Assembly: GCA_034142505.1 (NCBI GenBank)
Contig: JAWZDV010000062.1
Span: forward strand, 1 to 64,000
Direction: 5' to 3'
DNA from: Hungatella_A sp034142505
GTDB taxonomy: Bacteria > Bacillota > Clostridia > Lachnospirales > Lachnospiraceae
DNA: 64,000 nt
Shown piece after piece: positions 30,799 through 39,504 of this stretch (its first letter is position 1; every line of letters begins with the position of its first letter). Made by a program: the position numbers and the translations under genes. The notes beneath the pieces are model-generated. The model ran no database searches. It was not told the origin of the DNA and saw nothing but the letters and a program-made list of their open reading frames with translations.

Positions 30799-32151
30799 CT
30801 AGCCTGCAAAGGCTGAAATCACCAGCGCTACTACAAACCCGGAAGTCCCCACCAGCGTTTCCATCACGGTCCAGCTCTTTAATGTCGTCTTCTCATCAAT
30901 TTGAAGGAGAGACTTCACCAGCCAGAAACCGGAATCGTTGAAGTGGCTCATGACTGTGGCTCCGCCGGCGATTGCCGCGGTGACACAGGCCAGAAGAAGA
31001 GGCGACAGGGATGCAATCTCCGGCATTGCCGCAATAATACCGGCTCCCATAGTCATGGCCACGGTTGCGGAGCCAACGGACATGCGGACAAGTGCCGCCA
31101 CCACGAAGGCCACCACCACCAGCGGAAGGGCGCTGCCGGCAACTGCATTGCCGATCACTTCACCGAGGCCGGAATCCTGGAGAACGTAGCGCAGAACGCC
31201 GCCGCAGGCTGTCACCAGAAGGATCATGCCGGTCGGTTCCAGGGATTTCGTCATTACTTTTTCCAGTTCCTCCCTGCTATACCCGTGTTTGATTCCCAGA
31301 ACGAACATAGCCGCTAACGTGGCGATGGTCAGAGCGATGAACGGTTCCCCGATAAATGCAAGAACCGGCTGCACCCCGGCCATGGCCGGAATCACTTTGG
31401 AAACGGTGCTTAAAATAATGAGCACCAGCGGAATCAGGATGATCCCAACTACGGTTGCAAACCCTGGAAGCTTGCTCTCGTCACACTCCTCCATCTCCTG
31501 AACGCTCTTGGGAACCGGTACATAAATTTTGCTGCCAATGAATTTACCAAACATGGGACCGGCTACGATCATGGCAACGGTACCTGCCAAAAGTCCAACG
31601 ATAATGACATATCCCAAATCAACGCCAAGCATATTGGCTACCAGAATCGGTCCTGGTGTGGGAGGAATAAACGCGTGGCCTACGGCCAGTCCGGCTAACA
31701 GCGGAATGGCGTAACAAAGTGTGGATTTCTTCGTCTTTTTCGCAAGGCTGAATGCCAGCGGAATCAGGATGATCAGTCCCGCATCAAAGAATACCGGCAT
31801 AGCGATGACAAGCCCGGTGATCCCCAGTGCCCATGCCGCCTTGCTCTCGCCGAATTTATCAACCAGAGTGGTGGCGATCCGCTGTGCACCGCCTGAGATC
31901 TCTAAGATGGCGCCAAACATGGAGCCAAGACCAACCAGGAGGGCAATGCCCTTCAATGTGTTGCCCATTCCGGTTCCCACAGATTCCAGAATGGCTGAAT
32001 ATGGCATTCCCGCCATCAGGCCGATAGCCACGGCGCTGATTAAGATAGCAAGGATCGCCTGTAATTTTACTCCGATAATCAGTACCAGTAAGATTACCAG
32101 ACCGACAAGCGCCGCAATAATGAGTCTCTCAGGACTTGCTGTTGCTCCCAT
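30799..32151 (-). CDS. GntP family gluconate/sugar-acid permease
   Basis: A 450-residue secondary transporter of the Gnt-H+ symporter family with about 12-14 membrane helices. Family markers include the N-terminal LIIALVGLVILLVLIIGVKL, GSMFGAILEISGGAQRIA, AMPVFFDAGLIILIPLAFSLA and HAFIPPTPGP, and the C-terminal SHFNDSGFWLVK. The start is the ATG at 32149-32151; the upstream in-frame ATG contains the GGAGG Shine-Dalgarno itself. It follows an IlvD/Edd-type dehydratase by about 60 bases, so its substrate is probably the sugar acid dehydrated by that enzyme (gluconate, xylonate, galactonate or similar). Confidence 0.93.
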   Translation of the reverse strand: MGATASPERLIIAALVGLVILLVLIIGVKLQAILAILISAVAIGLMAGMPYSAILESVGTGMGNTLKGIALLVGLGSMFGAILEISGGAQRIATTLVDKFGESKAAWALGITGLVIAMPVFFDAGLIILIPLAFSLAKKTKKSTLCYAIPLLAGLAVGHAFIPPTPGPILVANMLGVDLGYVIIVGLLAGTVAMIVAGPMFGKFIGSKIYVPVPKSVQEMEECDESKLPGFATVVGIILIPLVLIILSTVSKVIPAMAGVQPVLAFIGEPFIALTIATLAAMFVLGIKHGYSREELEKVMTKSLEPTGMILLVTACGGVLRYVLQDSGLGEVIGNAVAGSALPLVVVAFVVAALVRMSVGSATVAMTMGAGIIAAMPEIASLSPLLLACVTAAIAGGATVMSHFNDSGFWLVKSLLQIDEKTTLKSWTVMETLVGTSGFVVALVISAFAG

Positions 32152-32209
32152 ATGTTTTATTCCCTCCATATAAATGAATTGTTTTTTCGTGCTTCTTGAC
32201 TGCTGCGTT

Positions 32210-33931
32210 CTATCTCATGTATCCGCCCTTCATCGGGGATACGGCGTGCTCAGAGAAAATTTTAAGGACTCCGGACGTATATTTCTTCGGTTTTGGCTGC
32301 CAGGACTTACGGCGTTTTTCCAGTTCGGCATCAACCTCTTCGGGAGACATTTCCACGCCGTGAATTCCGATGATTCTGAGAATCCTCTTTGGGATGTCAA
32401 TCTCGATTAAGTCCCCTTCCTCCACCAGGGCGATAGGACCTCCGTCCGCCGCTTCCGGGGACACGTGGCCGATGGCAGGTCCTTTGGACGCACCGGAGAA
32501 TCTTCCGTCTGTGATCAGGGCAATACTTCTTCCAAGCTCCTCATCGGAGGAAATCGCTTCGGTGGTGTAGAACATTTCCGGCATTCCGCTTCCTCTCGGG
32601 CCTTCGTAACGGATAAATACCGCGTCTCCAGGTTTGATCTTCTTCGTGAGAACCGCCTCGATGGCGTCCTCCTCACAGTCAAACGGTCTGGCTTTCAGAA
32701 TGGCCTGGTGCATCTCTTTTGGTACTGCCGAATGTTTCACCACAGCTCCTTCCGGCGCCAGATTGCCTTTTAAGATAGCGATGGTGCCATCCGTACCGAT
32801 CGGAGCTTCAAATGTACGGATAATGTCGGTCCGTTTTCTTCCCACTTTTTCCAGATAAGCGTCACATTTATCATAGAAGCCATTGTGCTTTAAGTCCTCT
32901 AAGTTTTCTCCCAGCGTTTTGCCGGTGACCGTCATCACATCCAGATGAAGCATGCTCTTGATCTCTTCCATGATCCTTGGAACGCCGCCGGCGTAGTAGA
33001 AATACTGTGCCGGCCATTTGCCGGCCGGGCGGATATCCAGGAGATAGTGGGCGCCGCGGTGCAGACGGTCAAAGGTATCCGCATCCAGCTCGATTCCAAA
33101 CTCATGGGCGATGGCCGGGATATGTAACAGGGAGTTGCTGGAACCGGAGATGGCGGCGTGTACCATAATGGCATTTTCAAAGGACTTCATGGTTACGATA
33201 TCGCTTGCTTTCAGTCCCTTCTTTGCCAGCTCCACAGCCTGGACGCCGGCTTTGTACGCCACGTCCTTCAAATCCTCACAGGTGGCCGGCATCAGAGCGC
33301 TTCCCGGCAGCATCAGACCTAATGCTTCGGCCATGATCTGCATGGTGGAAGCGGTTCCCATAAAGGAACAGGCGCCACAGGACGGACAGGCGTTATGTTT
33401 ATAATAAGTCAGTTTTTCTTCGGTAATCTCCCCCCGCTGGCACATGGCGCTGTACATGCCGATCTGCTCCAGCGTCAGTAAATCCGGGCCGGCATCCATG
33501 ACGCCGCCGGTCACCACAATGGATGGGATTCCAAGACGGCCGATTGCCATCAGATGAGCCGGCACCGCCTTGTCACAGCTGGCGATGAAAACGCCGGCGT
33601 CAAAGGTGGTCGCATTGGCGTGAATCTCTATCATGTTGGCAATGGTGTCACGGGACGCCAGCGAATAATTGATTCCGTCGTGCCCCTGGGCCATGCCATC
33701 GCAGATGTCGGTGGCAAAATATCTGGCCCCTTTTCCGCCATGCCCGTTGATCCCCCGCACCGCTTCCTCCACAAACTCCAGCAGATGGGCGCTGCCCGGA
33801 TGGCTGTCGCCAAAGGTGCTCTCCACCATGATCTGCGGCTTTTCCAAGTCCTCCACGTTCCACCCCATCCCCATGCGCAGCGGGTCCATCTCCGGCGCTA
33901 TGGCACGTACTTCCTGACTCTTTAAACTCAT
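32210..33931 (-). CDS. IlvD/Edd family sugar-acid dehydratase
   Basis: Iron-sulfur dehydratase, 573 residues from the ATG at 33929-33931 (AGGAGG eight bases upstream); the longer open frame extends through the promoter region. Family motifs are ATDICDGMAQGHDG (Cys77), GVFIASCDKAVPAHLM (Cys119), NACPSCGACSFMGTAST (Cys182, 185, 188), GPRGSGMPEM and TDGRFSGASKGPAIGH. The segment where dihydroxy-acid and pentonate dehydratases carry TPCNxHL reads HPGSAHL, so that early cluster cysteine is missing. This argues against a true IlvD and for an Edd-like or other aldonate dehydratase. It is cotranscribed with the GntP permease and probably controlled by the FadR-type regulator next door. Confidence 0.88.
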   Translation of the reverse strand: MSLKSQEVRAIAPEMDPLRMGMGWNVEDLEKPQIMVESTFGDSHPGSAHLLEFVEEAVRGINGHGGKGARYFATDICDGMAQGHDGINYSLASRDTIANMIEIHANATTFDAGVFIASCDKAVPAHLMAIGRLGIPSIVVTGGVMDAGPDLLTLEQIGMYSAMCQRGEITEEKLTYYKHNACPSCGACSFMGTASTMQIMAEALGLMLPGSALMPATCEDLKDVAYKAGVQAVELAKKGLKASDIVTMKSFENAIMVHAAISGSSNSLLHIPAIAHEFGIELDADTFDRLHRGAHYLLDIRPAGKWPAQYFYYAGGVPRIMEEIKSMLHLDVMTVTGKTLGENLEDLKHNGFYDKCDAYLEKVGRKRTDIIRTFEAPIGTDGTIAILKGNLAPEGAVVKHSAVPKEMHQAILKARPFDCEEDAIEAVLTKKIKPGDAVFIRYEGPRGSGMPEMFYTTEAISSDEELGRSIALITDGRFSGASKGPAIGHVSPEAADGGPIALVEEGDLIEIDIPKRILRIIGIHGVEMSPEEVDAELEKRRKSWQPKPKKYTSGVLKIFSEHAVSPMKGGYMR

Positions 33932-33974
33932 GTTTTGTTCCTCCTTGATCAGTTCGTTAGCTTCGATACATAAG

Positions 33975-34115
33975 ACGTATGATGTATTTCTTATGTTAAA
34001 GTTAACACATCTGATGTATTGTGTCAATATCATGTTTATATTTCGTTATTATGCTTATTTTATTGAAAATTAATTGTGCATTTCGACTATGTTCAAACTA
34101 AAATACATCATATGT
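33975..34115. promoter_or_regulatory. Three 11-bp palindromic operator-like sites upstream of the dehydratase
   Basis: ACGTATGATGT (33975-33985), ACATCTGATGT (34007-34017) and ACATCATATGT (34105-34115) all fit ACRT-N3-ATGT. An 11-bp palindrome with a three-base centre is the geometry of FadR-subfamily GntR operators. They lie in the 262-base region between the dehydratase start and the end of the FadR-type gene. Binding by that regulator is inferred. Confidence 0.65.
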
Positions 34116-34133
34116 TGTTATGGGATAGTAAGA

Positions 34134-34166
34134 CAAAAAAAGAAACCGCTGTATCTTCGCGATTTC
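34134..34166 (-). terminator. Terminator of the FadR-type regulator gene
   Basis: An 8-bp stem with one G-U pair (34142-34149 with 34159-34166) is followed on the minus strand by a run of seven T, about 28 bases after the regulator's stop. Confidence 0.8.
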
Positions 34167-34193
34167 TCTTCTTTCTTTTTCTCTTTCATTTCC

Positions 34194-34931
34194 TTAATTT
34201 TTTCCAAAGTCATCTGCTGTATTTTCCGGCATATCCTGTTCATGAATCTTCTGTATTGCCCTTCTGTTATAAAGTAAATGCATATTCATGGAACATTTTG
34301 CGCCGTCCCCGTCTCCTCTGGCGATGGCCTCCACAATCTCCCGGTGGGTCTCGATTGTCTCCTGTCTCAGTTTCCCGCTGGTGATATTTACAAACACGGC
34401 AATGGAGGAATTGATGACCGGAACCAGTTTCTCCACCACAACATTGCCGCTGCAGGAGGCGATCATCCGGTGGAGAACAATATCCTCCTCCATGTGGCCT
34501 AAGCCCCGGCGGATCAGGTCTTCCACCTTGTCGCACTGGGCGGACAACTCCTCCACCTGCTCCTTCGTCGCGTGTTCCGCCGCCATCCTGGCAATCTCCG
34601 GCTCCAGCATCAGGCGGACGCTCAGAAGATCCATAGCAAGGTTGGTCTTGTCTTTCACAAACGCCAGCCCCAGCGGATCTTCCACCATCCCCTGCTGCTC
34701 CGACACAAAGGTCCCGGCCCCCCGCCTGATTTCCACAATATTTCTGGACACCAAAATCTTAATCGCCTCACGGACCGTACTTCTCCCAACCCCGATCCGC
34801 TCCGCCAGTTCAAACTCATTGGGCAGCTTCGCCCCGGCCTCCAGTTCATTTCCTACAATATAATTCACAATATGATCCGCCACCTGCTCTGCCAGCGGCT
34901 TCCCATTATACAATTCCAATGACTGCTCCAT
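34194..34931 (-). CDS. GntR regulator of the FadR subfamily (FCD domain)
   Basis: A 245-residue regulator. The winged helix at about 10-75 contains KLPNEFELAERIGVGRSTVREAIKIL and the wing RRGAGTFV. The all-helical FCD ligand domain (about 85-230) has metal/ligand residues seen in EEDIVLHRMI and THREIVEAI. I prefer the ATG at 34929-34931, which has GGAG six bases upstream, over the in-frame GTG four codons earlier. FCD regulators often respond to sugar acids. Its position beside a dehydratase and a GntP permease, and the three palindromes downstream, make it their likely repressor. Its own upstream region carries a 45-bp element shared with the yhcH promoter. Confidence 0.9.
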   Translation of the reverse strand: MEQSLELYNGKPLAEQVADHIVNYIVGNELEAGAKLPNEFELAERIGVGRSTVREAIKILVSRNIVEIRRGAGTFVSEQQGMVEDPLGLAFVKDKTNLAMDLLSVRLMLEPEIARMAAEHATKEQVEELSAQCDKVEDLIRRGLGHMEEDIVLHRMIASCSGNVVVEKLVPVINSSIAVFVNITSGKLRQETIETHREIVEAIARGDGDGAKCSMNMHLLYNRRAIQKIHEQDMPENTADDFGKN

Positions 34932-34970
34932 GTCTTTCTCCACCTGTCCCCATCATGATTGGTCTGCGTT

Positions 34971-35015
34971 CAGTATACCATGGTCACTAAGTTCGTGAAA
35001 AGCCTCACTAAGTGT
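34971..35015 (-). promoter_or_regulatory. 45-bp promoter-associated element upstream of the FadR-type gene
   Basis: By eye this matches the element at 57111-57155 at 36 of 45 positions. On the minus strand it contains two direct repeats ACTTAGTGA spaced 21 bp, then CCATGG and a -10-like TATACT. A second -10, TATAAT, lies upstream at about 35027-35032 with a GTGACA 18 bases before it. A shared regulator is implied. Confidence 0.65.
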
Positions 35016-35082
35016 CCAGGTGTTCACATTATACCACACCCCATTCTGGCTTGTCACCAGGAAGAAATTTTGGGTTCTTCTG

Positions 35083-38000
35083 TCATTCCACACTCTTCAG
35101 CGATTCCACCATATCAATGTTTCGCAGTTTAAAATACATCAGGCCATTGACCAGGGCGGAAAACGCAAATGTGAGCAGGACGCTGTACCCGTAGCTGAGT
35201 GGATGAATCTGCCTTCCGAACATCAGCATATCCACCTCCACCGTCAGTACTACATAACGGTGAAGGAAAAATCCCATAACGGCCCCCGCCATGCTTCCAA
35301 GGATGGTCAGAATAATATTTTCCCGGTAGACATAGGCGGCCAGCTCCATGTCATAGAAGCCCAGCACCCGGATCGTCGCCAGTTCCCGGAGCCGTTCGTT
35401 GATATTAATATTGTTTAAATTGTATACCACAACAAAGGCCAGCATTCCGGCGGAGATAATCAAAACCCAGACCACCACGTCCAGACTGTCCAGCATATCG
35501 TTGATCTGCCCCCTCATGGTTCCGATGAACACCACCGATGTCACCGTGTCACAGGAGAGAAGTTCGGCGCCCAGCGCGTCTTCCGGCCGTGTCTCACCAT
35601 CAAGCCCAAGGAACATGGTATTGTACCGCACATCCTCCCCATAAAGCTTCCGGTAAAGCGCCGGCGTCATATAGACATAGTGATGAAGATAATTTTCCGT
35701 CACCGCCGTCACCACCACCGGATACCTGGTATCCTCATCCTCCTTCAGCCAGATGGTGTCCCCCGGCCCCACGGACAGCAGGGACGCCAGCTTCTCAGTA
35801 ATTACCACGCCCGAGTCATCAATCTCATAGTGTTCTCCCGACAGCCGGTCCCTCAGATGCACAAACCGTCCCAGCATTTCCATGTTCTCCGGCACAAACA
35901 GGCTGGCTTCCTTTGTCACGTCATTTCCCGTCACGTCCAGAATGCTCTCCCTCACCCCCAGCCTGGCGTCGATCCCAGCCCCGTCCAGTTTTTCAGCCAG
36001 TTCCTGGTGGTCCTCTTCCTCCGCGTCTTCGTCCAGCCCCATCTGCACATCATAAGTCCAGATATCATCGTACTGCTTTTCTCCCAGGGTGGAAATGGAA
36101 TCCTGAAGCCCAAACCCTACCAGCAGCAAGGCCATGCAGCCCCCGATTCCGAAAATAGTCATCAGACATCGCTTCTTATACCGGAATAAGTTACGGACCG
36201 TAGCTTTCTGGATAAATCCCAGCCGCTTCCACAGCGGTTTTACATATTCCAAAAATACCCGTTTCCCCTGCTTGGGCGGTACGGGCCGCATCAGGGCAGC
36301 CGGCGAGGACAGCAGCTCTTTGTAGGATGCCGACATCGTCGCCAGAACGGTGCAGCCAAGAGCCAGACCCGAGGCCATCAGCGCATAGCCGGCGTGATAG
36401 GGGGTCAGCATAACCGGCAGATTCTCATAGAGTATGAAGTATGCCGTCATGATTACATAGGGCAGAAGTTTCTCACCTGCCGCCACCCCCAGAACGCTTC
36501 CCGCCATAGTAGCCAGAAACGCGTACAGGATATACTTGGACGCAATGCTCCATTTTCCATAGCCAAGAGCTTTCAGCGTGCCGATCTGAAGCCGCTGTTC
36601 TTCCACCATCCGGGTCATGGTTGTGAGGCTGACCAGAGCCGCCACAAGAAAGAAGATGAACGGAAATACTTCTCCGATGGCCCCGATCCGTTCCGCGTCA
36701 CTGCCAAACTCCACATAAGTCTGAATCGCTCCCCGGTCCAGCACATACCACTCACCCGGCTCCAGCTCATCAATATCCTTCTGGGCATCATCGATCTTTT
36801 TCCGGGCATCGGCGATCTTCTCCTCAGCCTCGGTTTTTGCGTCCTCGTATTTGATTTTCGCGTCCGCCAGTTCCCTCTCCCCGTCCGCCAGTTTCACCCT
36901 GGCGTCGCAAAGATCAGCTTCCCCTTTGGCAATATCCTCTTTCGCCTTTGGGATCTGCTCCTCCCCGTCCCGGATATCCGCCCGGGCGTCCGCCAGTTTT
37001 CGCTCGCCGTCCTCGATATCCCGGTGGGCGTCCGCAATCTTTTGGTCCGCCTCATCCATATCCCGGTGGGCATCTGCCACCTGCTGTTCGCCGTCAATAA
37101 TCTTCTGTTTTGCTTCTTCCAGTTTCTGCTCTCCATCGGCAATATCCGCCTCCGCCTTGTCAAGCTTCTGCTGGCCTTTATTCAGTTCCCTCCTGGCGCT
37201 TCGCAGCTGCCGCTCGGACGCCGCCAGCTGTTGATCCGCTTCCCGCAGAGCCTCGTCCTGATAACGGAGCTGGGCCTCCATAGCCTGCCTCACTGCCGGG
37301 TCCAGACTTGGGGACATCTCCCGGAATTCTTTCCATGCTTCTTTTAAGTCTGCCTTATGTTCCTTTAACTCCTCCTTGGCTGCCTCGTAATCCTCCATGC
37401 CATATTCGTACTCCCGCCAGCCGTCTTCCAGCTCGATTCTGGCGTTCCCCGACTGCTGTTCGAATTTTTTCTTTGCCCGCTCCAGCTGTTTTTCTTTCTT
37501 CGGAACTTCCACCTTGGCATCTTCCAGCTCCTGTTCCTTCTCCTTCAGCGTCGCCTTGGCGTCTTCCAGCTCCTGTTCCTGCTCTTTCAGCGTCACCTTG
37601 GCGTCTTCCAGTTCCCGCTCCTTTTCCTTCAGCGTCTTTTTTCCATCCGCCAGCTTCTTCTCGGCATCGGCCAGATCCTGTTTTCCCTGGACCAAGTCCT
37701 TCTGGCCCTGGTCCAGATCCTTTTTCCCTTCCTCTATGGTCTGCTCGGCATCAGCGATCTCCTCCGCCGCGTCCGCCAGCTTTTCATCTGCTTCACGGCT
37801 CTTATCCGCCAGTTCCTCCCTGGCATCGTCAAGCTTCTCCTCTGCCTCCTCCACCACCTCCTCGTAGCGGATCTGACTTCTCTCCTCCGATAGGGTATCG
37901 TCAATGTTGTCAACAATATTTTCAATATAATCATCATATTCATCAGAATATGATGTATATTGCTTTCCCTTTTCCGTCAACACATAGATATCTGTATAGA

Positions 38001-38622
38001 CATCCAGCGCGAAATTATCCGGCGTCACTACCATAAATCCATCCAGACTGCCATCGCCAATACCGGTGGTTCCCCGTTCCAGCGACAGATAACGGGAGGA
38101 TGTCCCGATCCCCACAATCGTATACGTATCCTGATTCAGGGTGTCTGAAAGGTCGTCTTCCGTCCTGGAATATACGGTCACTGTCTCCCCCAGGCCTGCC
38201 CCGCCGGTATACAGTTTTCCGCGGTCCATCAGGCACTCTCCCGGCGCCTCGGGAAGCCGCCCCTCCACTACCGTGAAACGGTTCACCTCATCCGTCAGGG
38301 AAAACACCCGGACAGACTGCTCCCGGCCTCCTATCTCACAGAGCACGTCTGCCGTATAAGCTCCCTGTGCCAGACACACCCCGTCCATCCGGCGCACCGC
38401 TTCCACATCCCCCTCCGTCAGACCAAGCGTTCCCACAATGCGGATGTCCATCAGATTTGTCTCATCATAATAGTGGTCTGCGGACAGTTCCATATCCGGC
38501 CTGGCAGCCCGGATTCCGGAAAAGAATGCCACGCCCAGGGCAACAATAAAAAGAATCGATAAAAACCGATTCCTGCTGCGCCCGATCTCCACCGCGAAAT
38601 CTTTCCGCTTTGCATTCTTCAT
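35083..38622 (-). CDS. FtsX-family ABC permease with a giant coiled-coil domain
   Basis: A 1179-residue MacB/FtsX-type permease. An N-terminal signal-anchor helix (about 18-40) and an extracytoplasmic MacB-like domain (to about 235) come first. A continuous Lys/Glu/Ala-rich coiled coil runs from about 240 to 640 and includes near-identical 14-residue units (xTLKExEQELEDAK). Then come three helices of the first FtsX domain (about 660-790) and a second extracytoplasmic domain. The final FtsX helices end NGLMYFKLRNIDMVESLKSVE. The coiled coil is probably outside the membrane and could span the cell wall. The partner ATPase gene ends 16 bases upstream. Such systems export lipoproteins or peptides, or act in cell-wall signalling; the substrate is unknown. 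Confidence 0.9.
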   Translation of the reverse strand: MKNAKRKDFAVEIGRSRNRFLSILFIVALGVAFFSGIRAARPDMELSADHYYDETNLMDIRIVGTLGLTEGDVEAVRRMDGVCLAQGAYTADVLCEIGGREQSVRVFSLTDEVNRFTVVEGRLPEAPGECLMDRGKLYTGGAGLGETVTVYSRTEDDLSDTLNQDTYTIVGIGTSSRYLSLERGTTGIGDGSLDGFMVVTPDNFALDVYTDIYVLTEKGKQYTSYSDEYDDYIENIVDNIDDTLSEERSQIRYEEVVEEAEEKLDDAREELADKSREADEKLADAAEEIADAEQTIEEGKKDLDQGQKDLVQGKQDLADAEKKLADGKKTLKEKERELEDAKVTLKEQEQELEDAKATLKEKEQELEDAKVEVPKKEKQLERAKKKFEQQSGNARIELEDGWREYEYGMEDYEAAKEELKEHKADLKEAWKEFREMSPSLDPAVRQAMEAQLRYQDEALREADQQLAASERQLRSARRELNKGQQKLDKAEADIADGEQKLEEAKQKIIDGEQQVADAHRDMDEADQKIADAHRDIEDGERKLADARADIRDGEEQIPKAKEDIAKGEADLCDARVKLADGERELADAKIKYEDAKTEAEEKIADARKKIDDAQKDIDELEPGEWYVLDRGAIQTYVEFGSDAERIGAIGEVFPFIFFLVAALVSLTTMTRMVEEQRLQIGTLKALGYGKWSIASKYILYAFLATMAGSVLGVAAGEKLLPYVIMTAYFILYENLPVMLTPYHAGYALMASGLALGCTVLATMSASYKELLSSPAALMRPVPPKQGKRVFLEYVKPLWKRLGFIQKATVRNLFRYKKRCLMTIFGIGGCMALLLVGFGLQDSISTLGEKQYDDIWTYDVQMGLDEDAEEEDHQELAEKLDGAGIDARLGVRESILDVTGNDVTKEASLFVPENMEMLGRFVHLRDRLSGEHYEIDDSGVVITEKLASLLSVGPGDTIWLKEDEDTRYPVVVTAVTENYLHHYVYMTPALYRKLYGEDVRYNTMFLGLDGETRPEDALGAELLSCDTVTSVVFIGTMRGQINDMLDSLDVVVWVLIISAGMLAFVVVYNLNNININERLRELATIRVLGFYDMELAAYVYRENIILTILGSMAGAVMGFFLHRYVVLTVEVDMLMFGRQIHPLSYGYSVLLTFAFSALVNGLMYFKLRNIDMVESLKSVE

Positions 38623-38638
38623 TCCAGCCTCACCTCAA

Positions 38639-39340
38639 TTACCATTCTATGGTATCCACCGAAACGGGATTCTCATTCACAGTCATCTTTGACACTTTTC
38701 CATTCTTAATCCGGATCACCCGGTCCGCCATGGGCGCCAGCGCCGAATTGTGCGTGATGACAATCACCGTCATTCCCCTCTTTCTACAGGTATCCTGCAG
38801 CAGCTTTAAAATCGATTTCCCGGTCTGGTAGTCCAATGCTCCGGTTGGTTCATCACAGAGCAGCAGCTTCGGGTTCTTCGCCAATGCCCTGGCGATGGAA
38901 ACCCTCTGCTGTTCGCCGCCGGATAACTGGGCCGGGAAATTGTTCATCCGTTCCCCCAGCCCCACATCCACCATCACTGTCTCCGCGTCCAGAGGATTTT
39001 TACAGATCTGAAGAGCCAGTTCCACATTCTCCAGGGCTGTCAGATTGGGAAGCAGATTGTAAAACTGGAAGACAAACCCGATGTCATTTCTTCGAAACCC
39101 GGTCAGCTTCCGGCTGTTGTAGGAGGCGATATCCGTTCCGTCCACCCACACCTCTCCCGACGAAGCGGTATCCATCCCGCCCAGAATATTGAGCACTGTC
39201 GTCTTTCCCGCTCCACTGGGGCCTACAATCACTACAAACTCCCCTTTTTCGATACAGAAATCAATCCCATCCACCGCATGGATGGTGATCTCCCCCATCT
39301 GATACACTTTTTTGACCTGTTTCAGCTCCACAAATGCCAT
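38639..39340 (-). CDS. ABC transporter ATPase of the LolD/MacB type
   Basis: A 233-residue ATPase partner of the FtsX-type permease just downstream. It has Walker A GPSGAGKTT (about 40-48), the Q-loop FVFQFYNLLPNLTALENVELAL typical of the LolD/MacB/FtsE group, signature LSGGEQQR, Walker B LLLCDEPTGALD and H-loop VITHNSALA. AlphaFold-like structural detail is not needed to place it in this subfamily. It starts with an ATG preceded by GAGGG. It forms a two-gene operon with the permease (16-base gap) and is divergent from trpB. Confidence 0.95.
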   Translation of the reverse strand: MAFVELKQVKKVYQMGEITIHAVDGIDFCIEKGEFVVIVGPSGAGKTTVLNILGGMDTASSGEVWVDGTDIASYNSRKLTGFRRNDIGFVFQFYNLLPNLTALENVELALQICKNPLDAETVMVDVGLGERMNNFPAQLSGGEQQRVSIARALAKNPKLLLCDEPTGALDYQTGKSILKLLQDTCRKRGMTVIVITHNSALAPMADRVIRIKNGKVSKMTVNENPVSVDTIEW

Positions 39341-39504
39341 CGTTTTCCCTCATTTCACACAGCCTTGTTCTACCTCTATTTTACCACGTTTTCCCCGGAA
39401 TGGTCTATCAATCCGAAAATACTGTATTCCGTTATGTTCCAATCCATAGTATAATAGGTCCTAACTGACAGACAAAATTCTAATGAAAGAACGAGGGGAA
39501 CGAT

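Noticed and set aside
36394..37347. 317-residue open frame on the plus strand
   Set aside because: It is the exact antisense of the Glu/Lys/Ala-rich coiled coil of the FtsX-type permease; that composition leaves the opposite strand open. No Shine-Dalgarno and no recognisable product.
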